From Bartonella sp. AU55XJBT (GTDB lineage Bacteria > Pseudomonadota > Alphaproteobacteria > Rhizobiales > Rhizobiaceae), in assembly GCF_028618525.1 (NCBI RefSeq), contig NZ_JAQITC010000011.1, forward strand, positions 33,304-97,303: 64,000 nucleotides of DNA. Direction: 5' to 3'. Of the stretch, positions 27,535 to 36,174 are shown one piece after another. The notes under the pieces were generated by a model. It was not told where the DNA came from and made no database searches. It worked only from the letters and a program-made list of their open reading frames with translations. Each line of letters opens with the position of its first letter. The stretch's first letter is position 1. Position numbers and translations under genes: made by a program.

Positions 27535-27562
27535 TTGACATCTCTCCTATAGAGGATATAAG
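27535..27562 (+). promoter_or_regulatory. Sigma-70-type promoter for the rightward early genes
   Basis: TTGACA at 27535-27540, 16-bp spacer, TATAAG at 27557-27562, about 70 bases before the 27630 gene. A perfect 12-base palindrome TGACATATGTCA at 27473-27484 lies upstream and may be an operator. Confidence 0.6.
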
Positions 27563-27629
27563 ACTAACGCTATATTTGATCTTGTCAAGATGAAGCTCTG
27601 CTTTATCAACTATCTAAAGGGGGAAAATC

Positions 27630-28019
27630 ATGAAAAATATTCCATTCGTTAAAGAGGATGAAATTATTATCATTCTTTGTGAAGATGAAAAGCCCGATAG
27701 CTATGAAGGACCTATCGAAGAAATTGAAGAAGTACTCGAACTCATTGAAGAATCTGAAACTGTTTATAAAGTTTTACGATTTGATCTTACAACAAATCAT
27801 GCTGAAGACGTGACCGAACAAATCGCTGATTGTTATGTCGAAAATTATGAAATGAATGAAGAAAATACGCAGTTGCAGCCCTTCATTTTGAATAGTGAAG
27901 CCTATCATGTTTGTTTAGATGAAAGAGTGGCACGCGATTATGAAGATAATCTCTATGGTTCTTATGAAAAACAGCATCGTTTACGCCCTTGTGATGTCTT
28001 GTCAGATTATTGGTGGTAA
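27630..28019 (+). CDS. Acidic hypothetical phage protein
   Basis: 129 residues, strong RBS (aaagggggaaaatcATG) and a promoter upstream. Very acidic (DEIIIILCEDEKPDSYEG, EEIEEVLELIEESE); no TM or cysteine motif. Small acidic early phage proteins often mimic DNA or bind host enzymes, but I see no specific match. It is followed at 28022 by another small gene, probably co-transcribed. Confidence 0.7.
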   Translation: MKNIPFVKEDEIIIILCEDEKPDSYEGPIEEIEEVLELIEESETVYKVLRFDLTTNHAEDVTEQIADCYVENYEMNEENTQLQPFILNSEAYHVCLDERVARDYEDNLYGSYEKQHRLRPCDVLSDYWW

Positions 28020-28021
28020 TC

Positions 28022-28210
28022 ATGCCAAGTTATCTCAAGACTTCTTATCGAGGCTTTGCACTTTATTATGCTGGAAAGACTCAAAATTTAATCAGACTTG
28101 AACCACAAAAACACCATGCTGTTCTTTTCATATCGCAAGAGGCGGCTGAGGATATGGCAAACAACTTGTCGGAAGAGTATTGCTACCATGATTTTTCTGT
28201 TGTGCAATAG
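28022..28210 (+). CDS. Small hypothetical phage protein
   Basis: 62 residues from ATG 28022 (ggtggtaatcATG), 2 bases after the upstream stop. SYLKTSYRGFALYYAGKTQN and AVLFISQEAAEDMANNLSE are the visible features; no known domain. Its position in the rightward early operon is its main support. Confidence 0.55.
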   Translation: MPSYLKTSYRGFALYYAGKTQNLIRLEPQKHHAVLFISQEAAEDMANNLSEEYCYHDFSVVQ

Positions 28211-28601
28211 CAGCATGGAAAAAAGCTCTTCCCTCCCATGAGATAAATCATTGATGGGCAAGGTAAAGGTCTCCAGTGTTGTTTCACGGGGGGAAGGGGG
28301 TTTTGTGTTTTCCTTTCGTTCATTTCTAGGGGCTGTTGGGGGGGGAGACGTTGTTTTTTTGGGGGGAGAGTCGATAGGAGGCACCAGTATGGAGAAAAGA
28401 GGAAAGGGGTGGGCGCGGTGCGTGAGGGGGAAAGGTTGGTGTGCGGTTGATTGATTTTTGGGGATGAAGAAATGGAAAAGCTGTCGCAAAAGGCAGAAAG
28501 CTTAGCGGGATATGTAAAATGTCTGTTGGACAGTGAAGTGTGAGAGAGGTAGAGGAGGTGGTGTACAGGTTGATGATGGGGAAATTTCATAAAAAGGTAA
28601 A

Positions 28602-28838
28602 TTTTAAGGGGGGGCGTGGGCATCAGAGACTTAGTGTGAGAAATATTGCGTGGGGAAGATGATGGGGGTGTTTGAAGGGGGGATAAGGAGGCAGCTTGGA
28701 GGGAAGATGTTGGGGCAGTGAAAGAGGAAACGGGGGCGGTTTTGTCTGCTTTTGTGTTGCATGTTTGAGGGGCAGTGAAAGGTCCCTTCATGGCGGGTTA
28801 AGTTGACGGATAATTGGTGGGGTAGGTGTTGTTTCACG
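28602..28838. repeat. Direct repeat, left copy, flanking the YqaJ-type gene
   Basis: About 235 bp (ttttaagggggggcgtgggcatcagag to gttgtttcac) recur at 29827-30074 with few differences over most of the length. A second shared piece (gttgtttcacgggg...ctaggggctgtt) occurs at 28274-28345 and 28829-28895. The 28211-29058 stretch holds no supported gene; its minus-strand ORFs are Ser/Pro/Thr-rich artefacts of G-rich repeats. Confidence 0.8.
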
Positions 28839-29058
28839 GGGGGGGAAGGGGGTTTTGTGCTTTTTTTTCGTTCATTTCTAGGGGCTGTTTGGGGGGAAGA
28901 ATTGTTGGGGGGCTGTTTTTTTGGAGGGAGGAGGCGTCTATGGTGTTTTTATTGGCACAAGAGGATGTTGTGCGTGGGGGGGTAAAGTGTGATGTTTCAA
29001 AGAGGATCTTGCAAAGAGGATATAGTGTTAAAAAAAGAGCCAGATAAAGGGGGAAAAC

Positions 29059-29826
29059 ATGCCAATTATTATCGATTGTGTTCAGGGAACAGAGGAATGG
29101 CAAAAAGCGCGTAATGGTTTGATTACAGCTTCTTTGTTTGAAATGGTCATGGCAGAAAAAAAACAGGGGCAAAAAACATCACGCTATCATAGTGTCATGA
29201 TGAAATTGGCAGGAGAAAGAATTACCGGAAAAACCGTGGAGGAAGGGACAACACTTTCTCAGCGACGTGGAACAGAATTAGAACCAAGCGCACGACAGCT
29301 TTATGGAAAATTGACACAGACAGAACCGGAATGTATTGGCTTTGTTTTAGCTGATGATCGCAGAAAAGGATTTTCTCCGGATGCTTTTGTGGGGGAAAAT
29401 GGATTGTTGGAAATTAAAACAAAAAAACCTGAAATTTTAATTCCTCATTTTGCGCAAAAAAATTTTCCAGCAGAACATAAAGCTCAATGTCAAGGAGGTT
29501 TATGGATTTCTCAACGCGAATGGGTGGATTTGATGCTCTATTGGCCAGATATGCCTCCTTTGATTAAACGCGCTTATCGTGATGAAGCCTATATTAGAAA
29601 GCTTGAAAATGAAATTCATCGTTTTAATGAAGCTTTGGAAAAGATGGTCCAGCACATTAAGCGTTTTGAGACAGGCTTTGGAATAAGAACAGATAGTGCT
29701 TTGAAAGAGGGGGAAGGTAAAAAGTTGAAGACAAAGCGTCTGTTGAGAGGAAAAACAAGAGTAAGGCGGGGAAGAAAGGGATCTTGTACAGCGTTGATGA
29801 GGGGAAAAGTTCTATCAAAAGATTAG
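29059..29826 (+). CDS. YqaJ-type viral recombinase / lambda-exonuclease-like nuclease
   Basis: 255 residues, RBS aaagggggaaaacATG. A 5'-3' exonuclease family of phage recombination systems. Seen: EEWQKARNGLITASLFEMVM (start of the fold), RRGTELEPSARQLY, then the PD-(D/E)xK core with D108 (FSPDAF) and E118-x-K120 (LLEIKTKK), and Q143/Q146 (KAQCQGGLWI). The last ~45 residues are Lys/Arg-rich and atypical. No adjacent single-strand annealing protein is visible, which is unusual for a complete recombination pair. Flanked on both sides by ~235-bp direct repeats. Confidence 0.9.
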   Translation: MPIIIDCVQGTEEWQKARNGLITASLFEMVMAEKKQGQKTSRYHSVMMKLAGERITGKTVEEGTTLSQRRGTELEPSARQLYGKLTQTEPECIGFVLADDRRKGFSPDAFVGENGLLEIKTKKPEILIPHFAQKNFPAEHKAQCQGGLWISQREWVDLMLYWPDMPPLIKRAYRDEAYIRKLENEIHRFNEALEKMVQHIKRFETGFGIRTDSALKEGEGKKLKTKRLLRGKTRVRRGRKGSCTALMRGKVLSKD

Positions 29827-30074
29827 TTTTAAGGGGGCGTGGGCATCAGAGATTTAGCGTGAGAAGTGTTGCTTGGGGAAGTGGGGGCCGTTTTGTTGGG
29901 GGGAAGTTAAGGTCGTAGGGGAGGGAGAAGCATTTGAGGGAAGATGTTGGGGAAGTGAAAGAGGAGATGGGGGCGGTTTTGTCTGCTTTTGTGTTGCATG
30001 TTTGAGGGGCAGTGAGAGGTCCCTTCATGGCGGGTTAAGTTGACGGATAATTGGTGGGATAGGTGTTGTTTCAC
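29827..30074. repeat. Direct repeat, right copy, flanking the YqaJ-type gene
   Basis: Partner of 28602-28838. It begins at the last codon region of the nuclease gene and ends ~130 bases from tRNA-Thr. Confidence 0.8.
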
Positions 30075-30202
30075 TAGGGGGGAGAAAGGGTGCTGTTGTG
30101 TTTTCGTTTCGTTTATTGTGGAGAGCTGTGTTGATGGGGATTTTTGAGCCGATAAGGGAAGGCTTATAGAGAGAAGAAGAGAGAGGAAAAAAGAGAAAAA
30201 AA

Positions 30203-30277
<75 letters not shown>

Positions 30278-30472
30278 CGTTTTCAATCGTTGCGCTGTCT
30301 TGTGCCATATTGTCAGAAAATAGGCAAGAGAACATTTGTATATTCTTGCAAGAAAACGTATCTTATGTCATGACAAGAGTGTTCTTATACTCTTAATATA
30401 TTTTAAATAATATATTTTAAAAAGCCGTGAGTTGATTGGATAGAAGCTCAACACTGTTTAAAAGGTTGCGCA

Positions 30473-30625
30473 ATGACACAGATGCATCAAAAACATAAGC
30501 ACGATGGAATCAATCATCAAGAGGAAAAAGCAAAACGACGCCAAGAAAGATTGGCGCAACAATTGCGTCAAAACCTGAAACGGCGAAAAGAGCAAAGTCG
30601 AAAAAGAGCGCAGGAAGAGCGCTAA
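30473..30625 (+). CDS. Small basic conserved protein upstream of murA
   Basis: 50 residues, RBS AAGG 7 bases before ATG. Composition is Lys/Arg/Gln/Glu-rich, a single predicted helix (RQERLAQQLRQNLKRRKEQS). Rhizobiales commonly carry a short protein of this RLA..LR.NL.RRK type just before murA; the function is unknown. It lies 166 bases before murA on the same strand. Confidence 0.7.
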   Translation: MTQMHQKHKHDGINHQEEKAKRRQERLAQQLRQNLKRRKEQSRKRAQEER

Positions 30626-30791
30626 AATGCAAAAAAAATGTTTTTTTTAGGGCATCTTTGCAACCAAATGTCTCAATCATTTGTTCTCATAATTAGAATG
30701 CGTTTTTAAAAAAACGATCAATAAAGCATAACTTTTCAAAAGGAGAAAAACCTTTGGAAGGGATGGCGTAAAGGAAAAGAGGGAAAACACG

Positions 30792-32087
30792 ATGGATGCT
30801 ATTCAAATTGTTGGTGGGGTAGAACTTAAAGGGACCATTCCGATTTCGGGGGCAAAAAATGCTGCTTTGCCTCTTATGATTGCGTCACTGTTGACAGAAG
30901 AAACGCTTACGCTAGAAAATATTCCGCATCTTGCTGATGTTGAGTTGCTTATTCGTATTCTCAATAATCATGGTGTGGGCTATGCCGTTGATGGACAAGA
31001 GCTTAATGATGATGGGACCAATTCAAGAACCATTCATTTTAGCGCGCAAAAAATAGCCACAACACGGGCGTCTTACGAATTGGTGAGAAAAATGCGGGCA
31101 AGCTTTTGGGTTATTGGACCACTGCTTGCGCGATGCTTGGAGGCTTATGTTTCGCTTCCTGGAGGATGTGCTATCGGTACAAGACCTGTGGATTTTATTC
31201 TTGAGGGGCTGAAAAGCTTAGGTGCTCATATTGCCATTGAAAATGGATATGTTCATGCAAAAGCACCAAAGGGATTAAAAGGGGCGCATTACCGTTTCCC
31301 TAAAGTCACTGTCGGAGGAACGCATGTACTGTTGATGGCAGCGACAATGGCAAAGGGAACAACCACTCTTGAGAATGCGGCGTGTGAACCAGAAGTTACA
31401 AATCTTATTCGAACCTTGAATGCCATGGGGGCTCAAATAACGGGTGAAGGTACAACGACGCTTACCATTGAAGGGGTGAAAAAACTCAAAGGAACAAGAA
31501 TACGCGTCATTGCGGATCGAATTGAGGCGGGGACATATGCAATGGCTGTGGCGATGGCAGGGGGAGATGTCTTTCTGAAAAATGCCAACCCTAACCATCT
31601 GACAATAGTGCTGAAGGTTTTGCAAAAAACAGGGCTTGAGATTCAAATAGAACCTCAAGGTATTCACGTAAAGCGAAATCCAAAAAACACAAAAATTATG
31701 CCCGTTGATATTACAACAGGACCATACCCTGCTTTCCCAACCGATCTTCAAGCGCAGTTTATGGCGCTGATGACACGGGGCTTAGGCATTTCCCATATTA
31801 CGGAGACGATTTTTGAAAATCGTTTTATGCATGTTCAAGAACTCAACCGGTTAGGGGCAGAGATAAAACTCGATGGTGAGACGGCAACTGTCTATGGAAA
31901 AGAGAAGTTGCAAGGCGCTCCTGTGATGGCAACCGATTTGCGGGCTTCTGTCTCTCTGGTGATTGCGGCTTTGGCTGCAAAGGGCGAAACAATCGTTAAC
32001 CGTGTTTATCATCTTGATCGTGGCTTTGAGAGATTGGAAGAAAAATTAGCCCGATGTGGTGCTAAAATTCAACGGATAACGGCGTGA
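30792..32087 (+). CDS. murA: UDP-N-acetylglucosamine 1-carboxyvinyltransferase
   Basis: MurA transfers enolpyruvate from PEP to UDP-GlcNAc, the first committed step of peptidoglycan synthesis, in the cytoplasm. 431 residues, the normal family length. K22-N23 (ISGAKNAALPLM) bind PEP. C126 in LPGGCAIGTRPVD is the reactive cysteine attacked by fosfomycin. The later block TGPYPAFPTDLQAQF is conserved. RBS gagggaaaacacgATG. An internal piece of this gene (about 31553-31690) has been copied downstream at 32203-32341. Confidence 0.98.
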   Translation: MDAIQIVGGVELKGTIPISGAKNAALPLMIASLLTEETLTLENIPHLADVELLIRILNNHGVGYAVDGQELNDDGTNSRTIHFSAQKIATTRASYELVRKMRASFWVIGPLLARCLEAYVSLPGGCAIGTRPVDFILEGLKSLGAHIAIENGYVHAKAPKGLKGAHYRFPKVTVGGTHVLLMAATMAKGTTTLENAACEPEVTNLIRTLNAMGAQITGEGTTTLTIEGVKKLKGTRIRVIADRIEAGTYAMAVAMAGGDVFLKNANPNHLTIVLKVLQKTGLEIQIEPQGIHVKRNPKNTKIMPVDITTGPYPAFPTDLQAQFMALMTRGLGISHITETIFENRFMHVQELNRLGAEIKLDGETATVYGKEKLQGAPVMATDLRASVSLVIAALAAKGETIVNRVYHLDRGFERLEEKLARCGAKIQRITA

Positions 32088-32202
32088 TCTTATCCCAAGA
32101 ACACGCCCAATCTCGTACGGGGGGTGGTGGCGATGCATTAAGGTATGTTTTGGGGTGTATTGTTAGAGGCGGTGATGGCAAAACCCCCTGTAGAACAGAG
32201 GA

Positions 32203-32400
32203 GGGGCAATGGCGGGAGATGTCTTTTTTGAAAAATGCCAACCCTCATCATCTGACAACAGTGCTGAAGGTGCTGCAAAAAACAGGGCTTGAGATTCACA
32301 TGAGAGCCTCAAGGAATTCACATGAAGCGAAATCCAAAAAACAGAAAGCAATTTTGTGTTTGATTGCTGAGAGATGAAAAACATTCCTTTAAATTTTATT
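32203..32400 (+). pseudogene. Chimeric scar: murA fragment joined to the 3' end of an XRE gene
   Basis: 32203-32341 copies murA 31553-31690 with substitutions (ggcgggagatgtcttt...aaatccaaaaaac). It then switches at an A-rich run into the 3' end and downstream sequence of the XRE gene (agcaattttgtgtttgattgctgagagatgaa, compare 32978-33040). The joint keeps frame, so a 97-codon ORF from 32084 ends in the XRE-type tail KAILCLIAER. No function expected. Confidence 0.75.
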
Positions 32401-32440
32401 GTAAATTTTTTTCAATTCCTTTATACCTTAAAAGGTAACT

Positions 32441-32650
32441 TTGGTCGTATACGCAGCGATCAAGAGGGAACTAAAAGCCCTAAAGTTTGGTACATAAAAA
32501 TGAATCCGCTCTTGTGGATGTCCCGGGATTCCGGGAGTTTTTGCCATGTCCAGGTGTGTCCACACACTAAAAGCAAAAAAGCTGATCCAAACTCAGTACT
32601 TTTAGACTCCCGGAATACCAATGCGAGGGCGCTCGCAACCGGAGGGGGAA
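32441..32650 (+). ncRNA. Brt-family regulatory RNA / structured leader of XRE gene
   Basis: Conserved ~200-nt element found upstream of all six XRE genes in the window whose 5' side is visible. Long-range stem ATTCCGGGAG / CTCCCGGAAT (10 bp) encloses a hairpin GTGTG...CACAC and an AGCAAAAAAGCT segment, followed by GCGAG...CTCGC near the XRE start. The inner hairpin is GTGC/GCAC in other copies, a compensatory change. This matches the arrangement of Brt RNAs in tandem with trp regulators described in B. henselae. Ends are approximate. Confidence 0.75.
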
Positions 32651-32656
32651 CCTGAA

Positions 32657-33010
32657 GTGAAAGCGAAAAATCCACATTCTAACGATATTTTGATAGGCAA
32701 AAGAATTCGTTTGAGAAGAGAGATGTTGAAAATTTCTCAAAAAGAATTAGGGCATCGTTTAGGGGTAACCTTTCAACAAATCCAAAAATATGAAAAAGGC
32801 ATCAATCGCGTTGGTGCAGGGCGTCTACAAGAAATTGCTGATATCCTAGATATCTCTATTTTCTTTTTTTATGCCGATATTTCAACAAAAGAAAAAAATA
32901 TATCCTATGATGAAATTGCTAATAAAGAAGAGCATGTCCTTTTGAAAAGCTTCAGAGAGCTTAAACCTAAGCAAAAAAAAGCAATTTTGTGTTTGATTGC
33001 TGAGAGATGA
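32657..33010 (+). CDS. XRE-family HTH regulator (Brt/trp cassette)
   Basis: 117 residues from GTG 32657, the position matching the starts of the other copies, with GGAGGGGG upstream. HTH_3 domain: IGKRIRLRREMLKISQKELG, VTFQQIQKYEKGINRVGAG. It then has the family tail ISIFFFYADIS...KSFRELKPKQKKAILCLI. It is the most diverged intact copy and the only one on the plus strand. In B. henselae, Brt RNAs govern read-through into the downstream regulator and influence the badA adhesin; the same role here is inference. Confidence 0.88.
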   Translation: MKAKNPHSNDILIGKRIRLRREMLKISQKELGHRLGVTFQQIQKYEKGINRVGAGRLQEIADILDISIFFFYADISTKEKNISYDEIANKEEHVLLKSFRELKPKQKKAILCLIAER

Positions 33011-33139
33011 AAAACATTCCTTTAAATTTTATTGTAAATTTCCTGAAATTACTTTATGAACAAGCAAATATTTTTCGTTGTACGATACGGTTTTATGGGG
33101 GGAATCCAAAGCCTGAAAATCCAAACTGAGATATGAGCC

Positions 33140-33262
33140 TACTTTATAAGGAACACGGGATTCCGGGAGTTTTTGCCATGTCCAGGTGTGTCCACACACT
33201 AAAAGCAAAAAAGCTGACTCGGATTCAGTGTTTTCAGACTCCCAGAATACGCATGAAGAAGG
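33140..33262 (+). ncRNA. Partial orphan Brt element without XRE gene
   Basis: Repeats the core of the 32441 element (gggattccgggagtttttgccatgtccaggtgtgtccacacac...) right after the XRE gene, but loses similarity after the closing arm (CTCCCAGAAT, one mismatch). No regulator gene follows. Confidence 0.6.
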
Positions 33263-33643
33263 TGTTCCGCAATGGGGCAGAAAAATGACACGTGAAAGCT
33301 AGAAAACAGCCTTCTGGTTGATTTCTCATGAGTGTAAAAAAATTTAAAGAGTCTTTTTTCTCCATAATAAATTATTCGATAGTTTTTTCTAAAGGAAGGG
33401 AATGCTGTGGTGGCGGGTGTTGACCTTTTCCTCGCAGAAATATCCCAAGAAAATCTCTTCCTCTTCATTTAAAAAATCATAAAGTTCTTATCCTTTATTC
33501 TTAAAGGCGGTTTGAGATAAAGCGCTTTGGGTGAGAGGAAAACGCATTATTTCATCAAACAAAGGGCACTCTCGTCGTGGTTTCTGTATTCGAAGGCGCG
33601 TTCTCTTCAAGCGTTTTTTCAATGTTTCAACAGTGTGATTGGC
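33263..33643. other. Spacer without a supported gene
   Basis: No convincing ORF, and no hairpin I would call. It is the convergent region between the XRE cassette and the dehydrogenase fusion. Confidence 0.4.
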
Positions 33644-35818
33644 TCATTGGCTGTTTTCCCTTCGCAAAACTCTTTTTAAAACCGACCAAGCGGCATATTC
33701 TTGTAAGACAACACCTAAAAGCGGTCGTGTATAGGGGAACGTCAGATGATCATCGTCATAACCTTTCATCTGTACTGTTATTGTCGCATGTCCAAGGCTT
33801 TCTGGCTGCTTTTCTAATGTTTCAATGGAAGGGGAGAGGCGCACTGCAACCTCAATCTGCGGAATATTTTGGGGATTTTTTTCTGGCGTCTGAAAATATT
33901 TTAAAAGATGGGGATCATCGATCAACCAATGTACCTGTGCGTATTTTGCGAGTTGTTGACACGCTGTGGTCACTTCTCTGCCTACCAAATGGGAGCGAAA
34001 ATGATGTTCAAATTCTTCGATTAAAGATTGTGCCAAGGGAGTGGATGATTGACCAACCAATTGCACCAAAACATAGGGGCTTTTCCATAAAAAATGGCGT
34101 TCAAAGGGTGCATGTGCAAAATGACGATCAACCCAATGCGCAAGGGTGCTTTCATCAATTCCAATCAAAGTCCAAGCATATTCTGCACGCGATGGTGAAG
34201 AATATTTCTTCTCATTTTGCTGTAAATAATTTTCTAAAAGGGCAAGAGCTTGGGAGGGGGGACCAGGCAAAACAACAAGGGCGCTACCATCACAAGAAAG
34301 ATAAAATCCTGGCGCGGTGCCGGTAGGATTGTCAAGCACTGTTGCTGTTTCCGGAAACAAGGCTTGACGCGCATTATTCTTATCCGGTGCAATTCCTAAC
34401 CGCTCTAATTGATCTTTTACTGTGTGCCAAACATCTTCATGATGCACCAAAGGTTGCCTAACCGCTTGAGCAACGCTATCCCGTGTCTTATCATCAGAGG
34501 TCGGTCCCAAGCCTCCACTGATAATAATCAAATCTTCTTGTCCAAGACAAGAGACAATCGTCTCACTGATTTGCTGTAATTGATCCGCACAAACAAAATG
34601 ACGCGTGACTTGAATATTTCTTTTTTCCAAGCTTTGGCTTAAATCTTGTAAATTCGTATTCAAATATTGACCTGAAAGAAGTTCATCACCTACAGTAATA
34701 ATGGCTGCACGATATGAAGAGATAGGATTTGTAAGACAATTGCTAACAGTTTCAGCCATTTGACGTGTAGAGGCACTCCCTCCTAGATCATAAGGTACAG
34801 TTTTTCCAGCACGAATAACTTGATCGACACTTTGAGATAATTGTTTTGCTTCCTCGTAAAAGCCTAAATGTTCTAAGAGTAAAGACACAGTATAAAACAT
34901 CGCAGAAGGATTGGCCTTGTTCTGCCCAGCAATGCGTGGGGCGCTTCCATGAACAGGTTCAAAATAAGCAATCTCGCTCCCCACATTTGCACTAGGCGCG
35001 AGGCCCAATCCACCCATAACGCCGGCGGCAAGATCAGAGAGAATATCGCCAAACATGTTTTCAGCAACAATCACACCAAATTGCTCTGGCTTTGTTGTAA
35101 TCCACAAAGCAACCGCATCAACATTATGAATATCTGCTTCAATTTCTGGATAGTTTTGCGCGATTTTTTCAAAAATTTCTTGAGCAAATTGTCCACTTTC
35201 TCGCATCACATTGGGCTTATCAGCAAAAGTAACCCGTCCAAATCCTTGTGTCCGTGCATAAGAAAAAGCGTATTCAAATAACCGCTCTAAACCAAAGCGT
35301 GTTTGCAAACGAACTGTCCATGCTGCTTCTTCAAGACCATATTTTTCTAAATTGGAATGTTTTAACCAAGCGGATGTTTCAGGTGTGATACCCCGAAAAT
35401 CTAAACCCGCATAGAGACCTTCACTATTCTCTCTAATAACACAAAACTGAAAAGGTTTTTTGGGGCCAAGGATGTATCTTATAGGGCGTATATTGGCAAA
35501 CAGACCTAACTTTTGGCGAAGCTGAATAACAGGAGAAGTATAGCTAAGGTTTTTCTCTCTTAAATGCGGTGCAAGTTCTTTTAAAGCCGCTTCTTTTCCT
35601 TTACTGGTCACAGCTCCAAGTAAAACAGCGTCACTTTCAGCTATTTTTTGCCAAGTCGCGTGAGGAACAGGATCTCCTTCCTTTTTCCAGCATTCCCAAC
35701 CAATATCACCATAAGTGAATTCAATCGGCAATTGAAATGACTCCAAAACCATTAGCGCTGCATCACAGACCTCTGTTCCTACGCCATCACCAGGTAATAC
35801 AAGAACTTTCTTTTTCAT
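33644..35818 (-). CDS. Isopropylmalate/isocitrate-dehydrogenase-like protein fused to CinA-like domain
   Basis: 724 residues. 1-~362: beta-decarboxylating dehydrogenase fold with VIRENSEGLYAGLDFRG, catalytic Lys in ADKPNVMRESG (K201), and metal/NAD region ENMFGDILSDLAAGVMGGLG (D258, D262). ~368-540: MoCF/CinA N-terminal domain (AAIITVGDELLSGQYLNTN, SGGLGPTSDDKTRD at 434-447, VVLPGPPSQA). ~540-724: poorly characterised C-terminus. The two enzymes are normally separate. The start overlaps the stop of the upstream remnant (ATGA). It is next to aldolase and hydrolase remnants and an exporter, suggesting a small-molecule pathway. Substrate unknown. Confidence 0.85.
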   Translation of the reverse strand: MKKKVLVLPGDGVGTEVCDAALMVLESFQLPIEFTYGDIGWECWKKEGDPVPHATWQKIAESDAVLLGAVTSKGKEAALKELAPHLREKNLSYTSPVIQLRQKLGLFANIRPIRYILGPKKPFQFCVIRENSEGLYAGLDFRGITPETSAWLKHSNLEKYGLEEAAWTVRLQTRFGLERLFEYAFSYARTQGFGRVTFADKPNVMRESGQFAQEIFEKIAQNYPEIEADIHNVDAVALWITTKPEQFGVIVAENMFGDILSDLAAGVMGGLGLAPSANVGSEIAYFEPVHGSAPRIAGQNKANPSAMFYTVSLLLEHLGFYEEAKQLSQSVDQVIRAGKTVPYDLGGSASTRQMAETVSNCLTNPISSYRAAIITVGDELLSGQYLNTNLQDLSQSLEKRNIQVTRHFVCADQLQQISETIVSCLGQEDLIIISGGLGPTSDDKTRDSVAQAVRQPLVHHEDVWHTVKDQLERLGIAPDKNNARQALFPETATVLDNPTGTAPGFYLSCDGSALVVLPGPPSQALALLENYLQQNEKKYSSPSRAEYAWTLIGIDESTLAHWVDRHFAHAPFERHFLWKSPYVLVQLVGQSSTPLAQSLIEEFEHHFRSHLVGREVTTACQQLAKYAQVHWLIDDPHLLKYFQTPEKNPQNIPQIEVAVRLSPSIETLEKQPESLGHATITVQMKGYDDDHLTFPYTRPLLGVVLQEYAAWSVLKRVLRRENSQ

Positions 35819-36013
35819 AATCTATCAATCCATTCATCAATGATTGCATTCGTCATAACAGGATTATCCTCCCACAAACGCATACCAGCCCCAGAGATAA
35901 TCTTATATTCATGATTTATATAATGACTTTTCGTTTGATTATTAACCGTTGCAAGTTGTGACTTTTCCCCCACTAAAGCTAAAAAATTTCCAGTATATTT
36001 TATAATCTCATCT
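35815..36013 (-). pseudogene. C-terminal remnant of an alpha/beta-hydrolase-like gene
   Basis: The frame ending at 35815 encodes FLALVGEKSQLATVNN...YKIISGAGMRLWEDNPVMTNAIIDEWI, a pattern like the end of alpha/beta hydrolases, where the His-bearing loop precedes the last helices; Met stands where His would be. The N-terminal two thirds are missing and upstream sequence belongs to another gene. A 77-codon ORF opens with TTG but that N-terminus is the shadow of the aldolase remnant. Confidence 0.5.
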
Positions 36014-36155
36014 CTAGCATCCACGGTAACCGATCTCAATATATTCAATTTGAGCAGCTGTTAGATTTTTAATGTTCAACGATGTAATCTAGAGAAAAAG
36101 AAAATTGATTCCGATATCCTCCATCACGCAAAGTGACATCAAGATTTTTAAGCAT
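36014..36155 (-). pseudogene. N-terminal remnant of a DRE-TIM (HMGL-like) aldolase gene
   Basis: From ATG 36155 (long G run upstream) the frame reads MLKNLDVTLRDGGYRNQFSF to IVEH-stop. The TLRDGG motif starts HMGL-like aldolases and isopropylmalate-synthase relatives. After a +1 shift the family sequence continues as LTAAQIEYIEIGYRGC and then stops at 36014. The rest of the gene is deleted into the hydrolase remnant. Confidence 0.7.
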
Positions 36156-36174
36156 AGTTCCCCCCCCAATTCGG

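Noticed and set aside
28183..28837. Long minus-strand ORFs over the YqaJ upstream repeats
   Set aside because: Several frames are open at once with Ser/Pro/Thr-rich products; the DNA is a duplicated G-rich repeat.
31275..31751. 158-codon ORF antisense to murA
   Set aside because: Shadow of the murA coding frame.
32374..32655. 93-codon ORF over the Brt leader of the 32657 gene
   Set aside because: The DNA is a conserved structured RNA; the ORF is not kept in the other copies. Likewise the N-terminal extensions of the XRE ORFs at 46733, 56022 and 62738.
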